Positions 50,500 to 62,085 of a stretch of DNA of 64,000 bases are shown in pieces (position 1 is the stretch's first letter; every line of letters starts with the position of its first letter). Origin of the DNA: Macrocystis pyrifera (taxonomy: Eukaryota > Sar > Phaeophyceae > Laminariales > Laminariaceae); assembly GCA_031763025.1 (NCBI GenBank), contig JASSKH010000027.1, forward strand, positions 9,174,241-9,238,240, read 5' to 3'. The notes under the pieces were generated by a model. It made no database searches. It was not told where the DNA came from and saw only the letters and a list, made by a program, of their open reading frames with translations. Made by a program: the position numbers and the translations under genes.

Positions 50500-51900
50500 A
50501 GGCCTATCAATCGGCAGCGGGCGGTGTCTTGCCGTCTGCTCGTGTGCTTCTCCTCTGGACGCGCAGACATGCGCATCAAAAGCACGAGGTGCTCGAGCGT
50601 GACCCCCTCTTGTCCGTTCTCCCTTGCCCTCTGCCACAGGATGAAACCCTTGCGTCGGTAGAGCCCATACGTCGGCAGAGTTAATGACTACCATACAGTG
50701 AAATCAAATGGTTGCTAAAAAACTCACACTTTTTTCTGTATGGTTGGCCCCAGAAATGTTATGCTTCTGAATAGCATGTACCAACAGCAGTATATCCCAT
50801 ATACTCGTAGAATTGACGAATAGGTAATTTTCGCTTTCAAGAGCGATGTATAACTGCTGTAACACCCTGTTTGCTGCTTCTGCGAAGGGCTCGGAATTCC
50901 AATCCCACTGCTTTTCTTCTTTTGTTTTTTCTTTGTTTTTTTCACCTTCCTCCTGTGGTTGTTCGACACCCGGACGGAGTTTTTGGCATTCGTTTGATTT
51001 TTCGTGGGATGTGTGGCGTCTGTCTCTAGTGAAGAAAGCCTCCTTTTTTTTTCATCTGGCGCCCATGACTACTGATGATGATGCTGGCACAAATTTATTA
51101 CTTATGCATCGTACTATTGCTTCCTTCTTTTGCGAACATAACGAATCACAAACCTAACCTCCCCCTAGTACACACTTTTTCTTTCCATATATATATCTAC
51201 ATATTACTTCAGTCTTCCCGCAAAATATTGTCGGGCGTTATATGTCTGGTATGCGTTCAACCTGTCTGTGCACCCACACTAATAGGCGCCACGCGAAATA
51301 TCTCGCCCCGAAAAGGTATATAATAAATAGGAATTGTAGGTAGTTAGTAGCAACTTATTAAATCAGCGTCGTGCGCAGTACTGCTAAGCATGGTGCTATG
51401 TAAGCATCTGCACGTATGTGTACTGTAGCAACGTCGGGTTTTCAGGGTCTATTGACGGACTGCGTCTGTGCGTGCGCTACGACACTGCAGTAGTAGTATT
51501 GATCCGCCAATAAGAAACGCCTGCTCTGAGCGAAAGCTGGAACTTCGTTCCGACGCCTATACCTTGAGCTCTGGGCAGCGAACGACCAGGCAGACGACGT
51601 GGGCGGTTCGTCTTACTCTCTGTAGCTGTCCCTTTTCCCTCCCTCCCCCCCTCCCTCCCTCCTCTCCAACCCTTTGTTGCTGTCTCGACAACCAAACGCG
51701 TCAGGTCACTGCTGGACACCATTTCCTACTGTGAACGCACTCGCTCGAGAAAATGATGCGACGGACGCCATGTGGCGTAAAGTATGTATGCGTGTGTAGA
51801 TGCATGTATGCGCATCGTCTACCGTCTGGATCACTTGTACGTGGAGCGTGAGAAGCGGAGGGGTGATGGCGACGCTTTCGTCCTCCAAGTTTCACTCCAA
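50500..51900. other. Stretch after exon 10, nothing secure
   Basis: A TTTTCAG at 51439-51445 followed by GGTCTATTGA could be the last splice acceptor of the long plus-strand gene. Otherwise no exon or known repeat; T-rich around 50910-50945. Confidence 0.35.
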
Positions 51901-51929
51901 CCAACGGCCCTGATATTATGTTCTGCGCC

Positions 51930-52195
51930 AAGGCAAGTCAAGGCCAGGCAGAGCAAGGCAAGTTTAAGCAAAGGCAAGGACGAGGCCAGGCAAGCCAGAG
52001 CAAGGCGAGGCAAAGCAGGGCAAGACAAGACAAGGGCAACGGAAGGCAAGGCAAGGCAAGGCGAGGCAAGGCAGGGCGAGGCGGGTAGAGCAAGGCAAGG
52101 CAAGGCAGGGCGAGGCAGGGTAGAGCAAGGCAAGGCAAGGCAGGGCGAAAGGCTAGACCAGGCAAGGCGAAGGCAAGCCAAGCCAAGGCTAAAAG
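51930..52195 (+). repeat. GGCAA pentanucleotide minisatellite
   Basis: Degenerate repeats of AGGCA/GGCAA with GGGCGAGGC variants. Reading frames give KARQ/ARRGKA or Leu/Pro/Cys-rich artefacts. Confidence 0.92.
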
Positions 52196-52379
52196 GAAAA
52201 GCGAAAGAGGCTGTGACGTCGTGCCACCCTAAAAAGCACCACCTCCCTCCAACCCCGTCCTGAAAGAAAGGCCGTTGTTGCGCCTGGGGTATATATATCT
52301 CGAAAGGAAACAAGCGACTTGCCGGTTGTTGCTATGCCGCTAGCACCGAAATTTGGAATCTCAGGTCACTGTAGTACCG

Positions 52380-52775
52380 GCGCACTGGCCCTCTAATACT
52401 AGGAAGAGGAAATCGGGATACTGAACCTCTAATAAAAATAAGAAACGGTTATACTGACCCTCCAGTACGAATAAGAAACGTACGCAATGAACCTCTGATA
52501 AGAACAATAAGAAGAAGAAACCGGGATACTGACCCTCTCATAAGAAGAAGAAACCGGCATCTTAACCCATTTATAAGAACCAAAAACTGGCATACTGGCC
52601 CTTTTATAAGAACCAAAAACTGGCATACTGACCTATTCACAACAATAAGAAACTCTCATACTGAACCTTTAACAATAAGAAGAAGAAACCGGGACATCGC
52701 CCCTATGATAAGTACGAGAAACCGGCATACGAACCTCCAATAACGGGAATAAGAAACCGGAATACTGACCCACGC
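52380..52775 (+). repeat. AATAAGAAACCGG minisatellite, about 35-45 bp period
   Basis: Units like ATACTGACCCTCTAATAAGA followed by AGAAGAAACCGGC, about ten copies with variable length. AACCAAAAACTGGCATACTG occurs twice in direct succession. Confidence 0.88.
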
Positions 52776-53035
52776 TAGACTCCTCATCTTTGACGAAAAG
52801 GGTGTGTTCCACACTATTAATAATTGTAGTATACCGCATCTGCAAGTCGTACTTCTCCAGAAGTGCCAGGCTGAGATTCTTGTGGGACTCTTTCTTAAGG
52901 GGGGGGGGTACAGGTACAGTATAGTAGTTAGTTCCAACAGGCGAAACTGCTTGCCACGTAGACTACACAAGGAGTTAGACGTATAACAGAAGTCGTTTGT
53001 TTGTCGCTGTGAAGGTGCTAGTTACCTACAGACCT

Positions 53036-53330
53036 ATAGGGATAAAATATCGATCGATTACCCAGCCCTGGGTATTCCTTATAACACTCTCCCCCCCTCT
53101 GAACGGCGGGACATTTGGGGCGTCGGTACCGTACACGTCTGTACGCTGACCTACCCGATTAATTTCAAATACTCGAGGAACCAGGGAGATGCAGGGAGAT
53201 ACTTATGTGCAGGAATGCACGCGCAAGCGCTTCTATAAGAGAAACGTTCGAAGTGAGATTCGAACCCGTGTCCTCGACGAAGTCAAATGCGAAGGGGTTA
53301 CCTGCTGAGCTGTAGGGTAAAGGGTCGATC
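53036..53330 (-). mobile_element. SINE-2 copy, reverse, with next-unit start
   Basis: B box complement GATTCGAACCCGTGT (53260), A-box region complement GGTTACCTGCTGAGCTG (53297), body with CGAGGAACCAGGGAGAT, GTACCGTACACGTCTG and CCCTCTGAACGGCGGGAC, bounded by GATTACCCAGCCCTGGG on the left and GATTACCCACTCCAGGG on the right. Confidence 0.85.
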
Positions 53331-53550
53331 GATTACCCACTCCAGGGTAATACTTATACATTCGCGCTCGCTTATCGATCCCCCCCACGTAGTGTACCCA
53401 AGCCTCTCCCGTACACAGCAGTCAGTGATCTGTAGCATGTATATATAAAGAGAGGTTTTCGTATGTTTATGACCACAGTGCGCTTTGTGAGAGCTCTCCG
53501 AGGGGCAGTGGAATAAACGCCCCGGGCGAAGCGTACCCGTGCCGACCCAC

Positions 53551-53685
53551 CTCGAAAATAGCGACATGTTCGCCATCAGTCTTGTGCAAAATCCCTTGCG
53601 TGCGGTGCGTCACAGTGCGCGCAGCGTGTTCGACGCCGTTGACGACTGCCTTCTCTCGTCCGATGAGGTCGATAAGACTCACAGG
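53551..53685 (-). CDS. Possible isolated exon, unrecognised
   Basis: 45 codons in phase 0 between an AAAG acceptor and a GAG|GTGGGT donor, reading VSLIDLIGREKAVVNGVEHA and continuing ARTVTHRTQGILH. Composition and codon pattern look protein-coding and differ from the AT-rich surroundings. No partner exon was identified; it could belong to a third gene on the minus strand or be a relic. Confidence 0.35.
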
Positions 53686-54835
53686 CTTTCACCCGTCGGG
53701 CAAACCACGATCTACCTGTCCATCTAGATCATCTAGGTCATCTAGATCCTTACCTGCCGGTATGAGATGATGTGCAGAATCTGTACAGTTACAGATCTAA
53801 CCCGGAGAAGACGCCTTGTTAATATACCATGTATATACGGCTCCCACTCGGCAACACATGAGCTTATAGATCATATACATATATCAGTAATAATATAGAT
53901 CTGCCCTTGCAGGGAAATATCTATATCATGAAAAAAACGGGAATCGATTATCTATTCGAGGAGGAGGAGGAGGTGTGAAGCAGTTGCCCCCTTGGCGTTC
54001 GCAGCCCCCCCCCCCCCCCCCCCCCCCGATATTATTAACAAAAAAATTGACATCTGGGATAAAGAACAGAAACAACCTACAACCAACATCGATGGTCAAG
54101 AGGAAACCACGGATATTTGAAGACATTTGTTTCAGGTGCTTGAGTAAAAGTTTGGTGGTATCGATTTTCTATTTTGTTCGTTTTGTTTTCAAGAACCAAG
54201 GTTGGACAGGTGTAGGGCTTACGCAGGGGTCAGGATTTAGTTGGGGTGAGGGTATTTTCGTTTGCGCGTTCTAAACAATCGCTCTCCAAATACGGCAACC
54301 ACTAACCTGCTGGTGATTTTTATACATTTTTCCCTACATGTTAAAAAGTGAATACACTGTCTCCTGAACTAAGTAAACGTATTATTCACGCTAATAATAG
54401 TTCCAGTCGCTAATTTATTCACTTCACCCACCCATATCCACATATATTCTACACTACCGGTATAATATAGACTGCCAGATTCTCCCCATACGTACTATTG
54501 ACATGCTCATGCAGTCTTTTTCTTGGTTGATCAAAATTAGCTCGGCCAGGGGAACGTTCTTGCAACGTTCCGTAGCTTCTCCGACCAGGCCCACGCGGAG
54601 GGTTCGATCTTTCCCGGCCACCTAAACCATGCCGTTCGGAATGGAAAAGGGACACATGACACTATTCCTAGAGAGCGCGCGTCCATACCCTTGTAGGAAT
54701 AATGCCATGAAGTGTCTGTCTACCTACCAAACCTTACCTCCTCCTAGGTACAGCATACGCCCCCACCTTGTGCACGCGAGATCCATAGCGAAACAAAGTC
54801 AACGCCGGAGCATAGAAAGTCTCTATATAACGGAA

Positions 54836-55830
54836 CCCCGGTTCATCTCTGGAGGAAAAACGTCTACGGAATCAACGGGAACCCTCAGCTGTGGGGACAC
54901 AAACTGACCATTCCCGGAGGAAAAATGCCTACCAAACTATTGCAAACCGCCAACAACGGACACGCACAGACCATTCTTGAAATATAAACATCTTCTGAGG
55001 AAACTACGACGGTGGAGAAACAAACGGTCCATCCCCGGAGAAAAAATGCCTTCCGAAATGTTGAAAATTCCACACAGGGGACACAGGCAGTACATCCCCG
55101 AAGATCAAATGATTATGGAAATAGCGGAAACCCCAGAGGACAACAACGGCCTACTGCCGAGTAAACTCCTACCAACACAGAGAAAACTCAGCCAGGGGAC
55201 ACAAACGGCGCATCCACGGAGGAAACCGCCCACAGAATCGGCGGCAACCCTGAACCACGGGACATAATAGATTGATGTTCGTAGGAAAACAGTCTACCAA
55301 CAACTTTTGAAGCACGCAAAACAGGGCACACAAACGCACCATCGGCAGAAGAAAACGCCTCGTGATTAAAGGGAAATCCCAACCAAAAACGTCCGGAAAA
55401 AGGGGCACGCAACCTGTCCATCCCCGAAAGAAAAAGGCCTAACGAAGTAATGGAAACCCGAACAGCAGGGAACACAAATGGTCTATACCTATACCCAAAG
55501 GAAAATCCCTTCACCAAAAAAGGAGACCGAGAGAGAAGAAAACGCCTCGTGATTAAAGGGAAATCCCAACCAAAAACGTCCGGAAAAAAGGGCACGCAAC
55601 CTGTCCATCCCCGAAAGAAAAAGGCCTAACGAAGTGATGGAAACCCGAACAGCAGGGAACACAAATGGTCTATACCTATACCCAAAGGAAAATCCCTTCA
55701 CCAAAAAAGGAAACCGAGAGAAAAAACACAAACATATAATCCCGGGAGGACAAAAGGCCCACTGATACAAACGAAACCCAACCCTGGAACACCAACCAAA
55801 CATCCAGCCTGGGGACACCAACAAACAATC
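54836..55830 (+). repeat. About 60-bp degenerate minisatellite
   Basis: Units of about 60 bases, each with GGGGACACAAACGG, CCATCCCCGGAGGAAAA and a CTACCGAAAT-like part, spaced near 54908, 54971, 55029, 55092, 55150, 55210 and onward. A block of about 185 bases (GAAGAAAACGCCTCGTGATT onward, 55347 and 55534) is duplicated with almost no differences. Confidence 0.85.
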
Positions 55831-55984
55831 CTAAGGTCATGCCGTGCCTTCTAGCACCTTATAATATTACCCATATATACGTGGTACGCGAGCAGGGAGA
55901 GTCTGCAAGTTGCATGTCTAGTGTTCGGTGGCTTGGTTTACAGCGTCGTTGCCACTGGACGCCAACCCATTCAGATCCAAAGGA

Positions 55985-58505
55985 AGGGGGGGGGGGGGGG
56001 GGGGGGGGTACTCGTTTGTTGCTTGCCTTAGTCACTTGACCATTGACCACGCATCCCTTTCGAGACGGAGCATCGTTCCTACTCCTAATAGAGACACCAC
56101 CAACAATTGGGCGCTCATTACGTTGTTTCCATATATTACATAGAAACATTTTTGCTCATCTTATCCCCTTCCTGTCTGGCCGCCTGTGGCCACCATCTAT
56201 CTCCTAGGATAGCGATCGTTTTCTCGCCGCTATTCAGTATCAAACTCCTCCATGTCACATTCGTCTGTTTCCCTCATCTCCTCTTCTAACACATCCCGTT
56301 CCTCCTTGTATGTTTCACAATATCCTACTATGTGAGTTCTACTCTCTATTGCTTTGCCACACGGGCACATCTGTGCATATACTTCCTCCTCCTCCCGGCT
56401 ACTGGTATACCTCTTTCTTCTTTCTGGCAGGTCCAGGTCCCCTACACGAAAGCGCAGTTTCGGCGTTTTCGCGAAGTCCATTGGGCCATGCAAATACGTT
56501 TTCATTCCTATTCCTTCCCTCAATCCCCCGTATATCTCTTAAGGGTTTTCCCGATTCCACCTTGTTTCTTAGCGCTAGCCTTTCCCTTCTTTCTATCCTT
56601 TCCTCCACCTCTGCCTTGTATCTCCCAAACTTCCCGGCGGACATAATCTCTTCTTGATTTGCCCCTATATCCTTCCAAACAATCTCATCTACGCCATCCT
56701 ACCTTATTCCAGCTCGCCCTTTTGTTACTTTCTCCCATACGGCCCTATCAACTATGGCTGGCAACCCGTTTTTGGCATGTTCCTTACTTTATATTGCCAG
56801 TTCATCTTTCTCATGTCTCTATTTGTCTTGAGTGGGTGCATTCCAGTTCTGCTCTTAATACTGCATTACTAATAGTCGTACTTGAGCATCTTAGGTTTTT
56901 CTTAGCTGCTGTCATTTGTACTGTTTCCAACTGTTTTACGAGTTTCGCGTTCCCTTCCCATACTTCTCCTGCATATTCTAGCTTTGGTACTATCACACAT
57001 TCATCAGGATACATATCTTAGTCCTAGTGTCAAGGTGCGAGTCTGTTAGGATCGCATCCATCTTGCCTACTTGTGCTTTACCCTGTCCTATTGCTTTTGC
57101 TGTATGCGTATCCCAAGAGCAGTCTTTTGAGATCTCTACGCCAAGGTATGTATACTGGTCTACCATCGGCAATTCATCTTCTCCCCACTTCCAACTGAAA
57201 TTTACCGGCTTTACCTTATCTTCGTCACAAACAACTACTGCACATTTCTTGACGTTCGATGTCACCCTCCATTTCCTGGTGTATTCGAGCGTCTTCTCTA
57301 TTTGTTTCTGCAATCCTTCGGGTGTTTCTGATATCCCCACGAAGTCATCCGCAAACATCAATCCCGACACCGTATCTTCCCCTGCTGTTCCTCCCTGCCT
57401 TGCTGCCTCGACTGCTACTACCAGGTCGTTAATATCTATCTTGAATAGGTTAGGTGACAACGTACGCCCGTGCAACTGCTTGTAAAATGTCAACATACTT
57501 CGATATTCCTCGTCAGCATCACAGCATTTCTCGCACATTCCGTCATATTTTTTATCATTCTCCACATGTTTCCTCTGATTCCTGTTCCCCACAATCATCA
57601 ATTTCTCCATACTGTGTTGAAGGCTTTCTGCACATCTAGAAAGAAACAGTATGTCGATAGTCCCGCGTCTTTCCTACCTTGAATAATCTCACCTAAGGTG
57701 TGCACATGGTCTACGCAGCTACGGTTTGGCTTAACCCCTGCTTGCCTTTCGCTTATTTTGTCTTCCTCCTCCATCATTGTTCCCATCCTGTCGTTCAAAA
57801 TCTTACAAAATGTTTTGCCCACGGTGCTTAGTAGCGTTATCCCTCTATGGTTCCCCTGGTCAGCCTTATCTTCTTTCTTGAATAAGCTTACTACTACTCC
57901 TTCTCTCCACCTCTTAGGTGCGCACTCGTTTTTCCGTAACCAGTCATACAACATTAACCATCATGGTAAGCATTCCTTCTCCCCTGTACTTCATAAATTC
58001 ATTCACTATTTGGTCTGCCCCTGCTGCCTTTCTATTCTTAAGTTTAGCTACACACTTCTTTACTTCTTCCCTTGTGAACTCTCTCTGTAACCCTCCCGAA
58101 CCACTGTCTTCCCTTTCTGATGTATCAACCTTCGCCTCTGCCCGCGCGTTGATTTCCTCCTCGAATTCTGCGTCGAACGTTTCGTTGGCTGTGGGTGTTC
58201 CTAGCTTACGGTGATGCTCTACTAGTACTTCCCTTTTCCCCTTCGAACTACTAACCATTTTACCGTTCTGTGCTCTTAGAGTAGCTATTCCCGTGTCTGC
58301 CTCTCCTGCTTGTTTGCCAAGTATCCCTTTTGTCCCTACCCACATCTGCTTCATCCCGCCCTCAAAGTCTTCATTCGTTTTATTTACTACGTCTTTCCAT
58401 ATCCCTTTCTTCGTCTTCTCTACCATCTTTTTCACTTATTTTCTAGCTATAGCATATTCCTCCCACCCTGTCGAAGCTTCACTAGGAGGGGGGCGGGGGC
58501 GGGGG
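55985..58505 (-). mobile_element. LINE array unit 1 (5'-truncated, decayed)
   Basis: In LINE sense (minus): starts at the C run near 58490 with AGTGAAGCTTCGACAGGG, then a Lys-rich leader, RT motifs GADQIVNEF, RWREGVVVSLFKK, NHRGITLLSTVGK, DRMGTMMEEED, QAGVKPNRSC, YCFFLDVQKAFNTVWR, FKIDINDLVV, catalytic GLMFADDFVG, VDQYTYLGVEI, then a C-terminal zinc knuckle (CPCGKAIESRTHIVGYCE) and the stop at 56230. A 3' untranslated part of about 220 bases ends GTAC and C run (G run 55986-56008 on plus). Endonuclease domain absent. Several frameshifts split the frame. Confidence 0.9.
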
Positions 58506-58507
58506 GG

Positions 58508-59033
58508 GTGTACTCATTATCATGCATGGCCGTTGTCGTATGACCATAGACCCTCGCATCCCTACAATGCCGGGACGGAGCACGTCGGGTTTTCACCGAC
58601 CAGGCAGACATTGCTTGCACCAAGTGCGAAGCGCCGTGAGGTGTTGGGCGAGTCGCATGAAGGGTGAGCTGCATCCTACTAGGAACCGCGTTAGAGGCGG
58701 ATTTTCTTGCATATGGATGACAGCATCAATGAACCGATTTAATTTCTGATGTGGTCACTTCAAGAGACAGCAATGGGCTTACTATGTAACTGCCTCGTGG
58801 GTGCCTCACCAGATACCAACTGCGTGATACAATCATCTCCCTTGTGCGGAGCAAAGGTTCCATGATCGAACTCGACCACCAGCCGTGGTGATCGCCAAAA
58901 CAAAACAAACAAAAACGGTACCCTGGCTGTCTAGCTCACGCAGTGAGAGGCGTGTTTTACAGCGTCGTCGCCAACCGACACCAACTCAACCTATATATAC
59001 ATATAAGTGCCAGGTATATAATATAGGAGACGG
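58508..59033 (-). mobile_element. Element A between LINE units 1 and 2
   Basis: Minus-strand sense: TATATTATATACCTGG, GGTTGAGTTGGTGTCGGTTG, CTCTCACTGCGTGAGCTAGA, CTTGAAGTGACCACATC, GGATGCAGCTCACCC, GGTGCAAGCAATGTCTGCC, GGGATGCGAGGGTCTATGG, AATGAGTACACC and a C run. Non-coding. Its last 60 bases align with the LINE 3' terminus. Confidence 0.85.
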
Positions 59034-61560
59034 GGGGGGGGGGGGGGGGGGGGGTCTCCCTTGTTGCTTGCCTTAGTCACTTGACCATTGACCACGCATC
59101 CCTTTCGAGACGGAGCACCGTTCCTACTCCTAATAGAGACACCACCAACAATTGGGCGCTCATTACGTTGTTTCTACATATTACATAAAAACCCTTTTGC
59201 TCATCTTATCCCCTTCCTGTCTGGCCGCCTGTGGCCACCATCTATCTCCTAGGATAGCGATCGTTTTCTCGCCGCTATTCAGTATCAAACTCCTCCATGT
59301 CACATTCGTCTATTTCCCTCATCTCCTCCTCTAACACATCCCGTTCCTCCTTGTATGTTTCACACTCTCCTACTATGTGAGTTCTACTCTCTGTTGCTTT
59401 GCCACACGGGCACATCTGTGCATATACTTCCTCCTCCTCCCGGCTACTGGTATACCTCTTTCTTCTTTCTGGCAGGTCCAGGTCCCCTACACGAAAGCGC
59501 AGTTTCGGCGTTTTCCCGAAGTCCATTGGGCCATGCAAATACGTTTTCATTCCTATTCCTTCCCTCAATCCCCCGTATATCTCTTAAGTGTTTTCCCGAT
59601 TCCACCATGTTTCTTAGCGCTAGCCTTTCCCTTCTTTTTATTCTTTCTTCCACTTCTGCCTTGTACCTCCCAAACTTCCCGCCAGACATCATCTCTTCTT
59701 GGTTTCCCCCTATATCCTTCCATACAATCTCAACTACGCCATCCCACCATATTCCAGCTCGCCCTTTTGTTACTTTTCCTCTACAGCCCTATCAACTATG
59801 GCTGGCAACCCGTTTTTGGCATGTTCCTTACTTTATATTGCCAGTTCAACTTTCTTATATCTCTATTTGTCGTGAGTGGGTGTATTCCCAGTTCTGCTCT
59901 TAATACTGTATTACTGATAGTCGTACTCGAGCATCTCAGGTTTTTTTTAGCTGCTGTCATTTGTACTGTTTCCAACTGTTTTACGAGTTTCGCGTTCCCT
60001 TCCCATACTTCTCCTGCATATTCTAGCTTTGGTACTATCACACATTCATCAGGATACATCTCTCAATCCTAGTGTCAAGGTGCGAGTCTGTTAGGATCGC
60101 ATCCATCTTGCCTACTTGTGCTTTACCCTTTCCTGCTACTTTTGCTGTATGCGTATTCCAAGAGCAGTCCTTTGAGATCTCTACGCCAAGGTATGTATAC
60201 TGGTCTACGATCGGCAATTCATCTTCTCCCCACTTCCAACTGAAATCTACCGGGTTTACCTTATCTTCGTCACAAACAACTACCGCGCATTTCTTGTCGT
60301 TCGATGTCACCCTCCATTTCCTGGTGTATTCGAGCGCCTTCTCTATTTGTTCCTGCAATCCTTCGGGTGTTTCTGATACCCCCACGAAGTCATCCGCAAA
60401 CATCAATCCCGACACCGTATCTTCCCCTACTGTTCCTCCCTGCCTTGCTGCCTCGACTGCTACTATCAGGTCGTCAATATATATCTTGAATAGGTTAGGT
60501 GACAACGTACGTCCCTATGCAACTCCTTGAAAAATATCAACATACTTCGATATTTCCCCGACCAGCATCACAGCATTTCTCGCACATTCCGTCATCTTTT
60601 TCATCATTCTCCACATCTTTTCTCTGATTCCTATTTCCCACAGTTTTTTCCACAACCATCCATTTCTCCATACCGTGTCGCAGGTTTTCTGCGCATCTAG
60701 AAAGAAACAGTACGTTGTTAGTCCCGCGTTTTTCCTACCTTGAATAATCTTACCTAAGGTGTACACATGGTCTACGCAGCTACGGTTTGGCTTAACCCCT
60801 GCTTGCCCTTCGCTTATTGTGTCTTCCTCCTCCATCATCGTTCCCATTCTGTCGTTCAAAATCTTACAAAATGTTTTGCTTACTGTGTTTAGTAGCGTTA
60901 TCCCTCTATAGTTCCCCCGGGTCATCCTTATCTCCTTTCTTGAATAAGCTTACTGCTACTCCTTCTCTCCACCTCCTAGGTGTGTACTCGATTTTCCGTA
61001 ACGAGTTGTACAACATAACCATCATGGTAAGCATTCCTTCTCCCCCGTACTTCATAAATTCATTCACTATTTGGTCTGCCCCTGCTTCCTTTCTATTCTT
61101 AAGTTTAGCTACATACTTCTTTACTTCTTCCCTTGTGAACTCTCTCTGTAACCCTCCCGAACCACTGTCTTCCCTTTCTAACGCATCAACCTTCGCCTCT
61201 GCCCGCGCGTTGATTTCCTCCTCGAATTCTGCGTCGAACGTTTCGTTGGCTGTGGGTGTTCCTAGCTTACGGTGATGCTCTACTAGTACTTCCCTTTTCC
61301 CCTTCGAACTACTAACCATTTTACCGTTCTGTGCTCTAAGAGTAGCTATTCCCGTGTCTGCTTCTCCTGCTTGTTTGCCAAGTATCCCTTTTGTCCCTAC
61401 CCACATCTGCTTCATCCCGCCCTCAAAGTCTTCATTCGTTTCATTTACTACGCCTTTCCATATCCCTTTCTTCTTCTCTACCATCTTTTTCACTTTTTTT
61501 TATCTATAGCATATTCCTCTCACCCTGTCGAAGTTTCACTAGGAGGGGGGGGGGGGCGGG
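59034..61560 (-). mobile_element. LINE array unit 2
   Basis: Same layout as unit 1 and closely similar, stop at 59275, RT start near 61493. A large open part (60906-61493) covers the Lys-rich leader and first RT motifs; FADD box in 60038-60505; zinc knuckle in 59275-59568. 3' end GGGAGACCC run (G run 59034-59054 on plus). Truncated at the same 5' point as unit 1, at the C run near 61550. Confidence 0.9.
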
Positions 61561-61565
61561 GGGGG

Positions 61566-62085
61566 GTGTACTCATTATCATGCATGGCCGTAGTCGTATG
61601 ACCATAGACCCTCGCATCCCTACAATGCCGAGACGGAACACGCCTTATTTTCACCGACCAGGCAGACATTGCTTGCACCAAATGCGAAGCGCCGTGAGGT
61701 GTTGGGCGAGTCGCTTGAAGGGTGAGCTGCATCCTACTAAGAACCGCGTTAGAGGCGGATTTTCTTGCATATGGATGACAGCATCAATGAACCGATTTAA
61801 TTTCTGGTGTGGTCACTTCAAGAGACAGCAATGGGTTTACTATGTAACTGCCTCGTGGGTACCTCACCATATACACACTACGTGATGCAATCATCTCCCT
61901 TGTGCGGAGCAAAGGTTCCATGATCTAACTCGACCGCCAGCCGTGGTAACCGCCAAAACAAAACAAACAAAAAAAACGGTACCCTGGCTGTCTAGCTCAC
62001 GCAGTGAGAGGCGTGTTTTTACAGCGTCGTCGCCCACCGACACCAACTCAACCTATATATATATATATATAAGTGCCAAGGGCAT
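61566..62085 (-). mobile_element. Element A between LINE units 2 and 3
   Basis: Nearly identical to 58508-59033. At its far end the C run and the last 60 bases of the next LINE are missing: CAAGGGCATCCCTTTCGAG joins element A directly to the LINE 3' part, so about 60 bases including the homopolymer were deleted. Confidence 0.85.
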
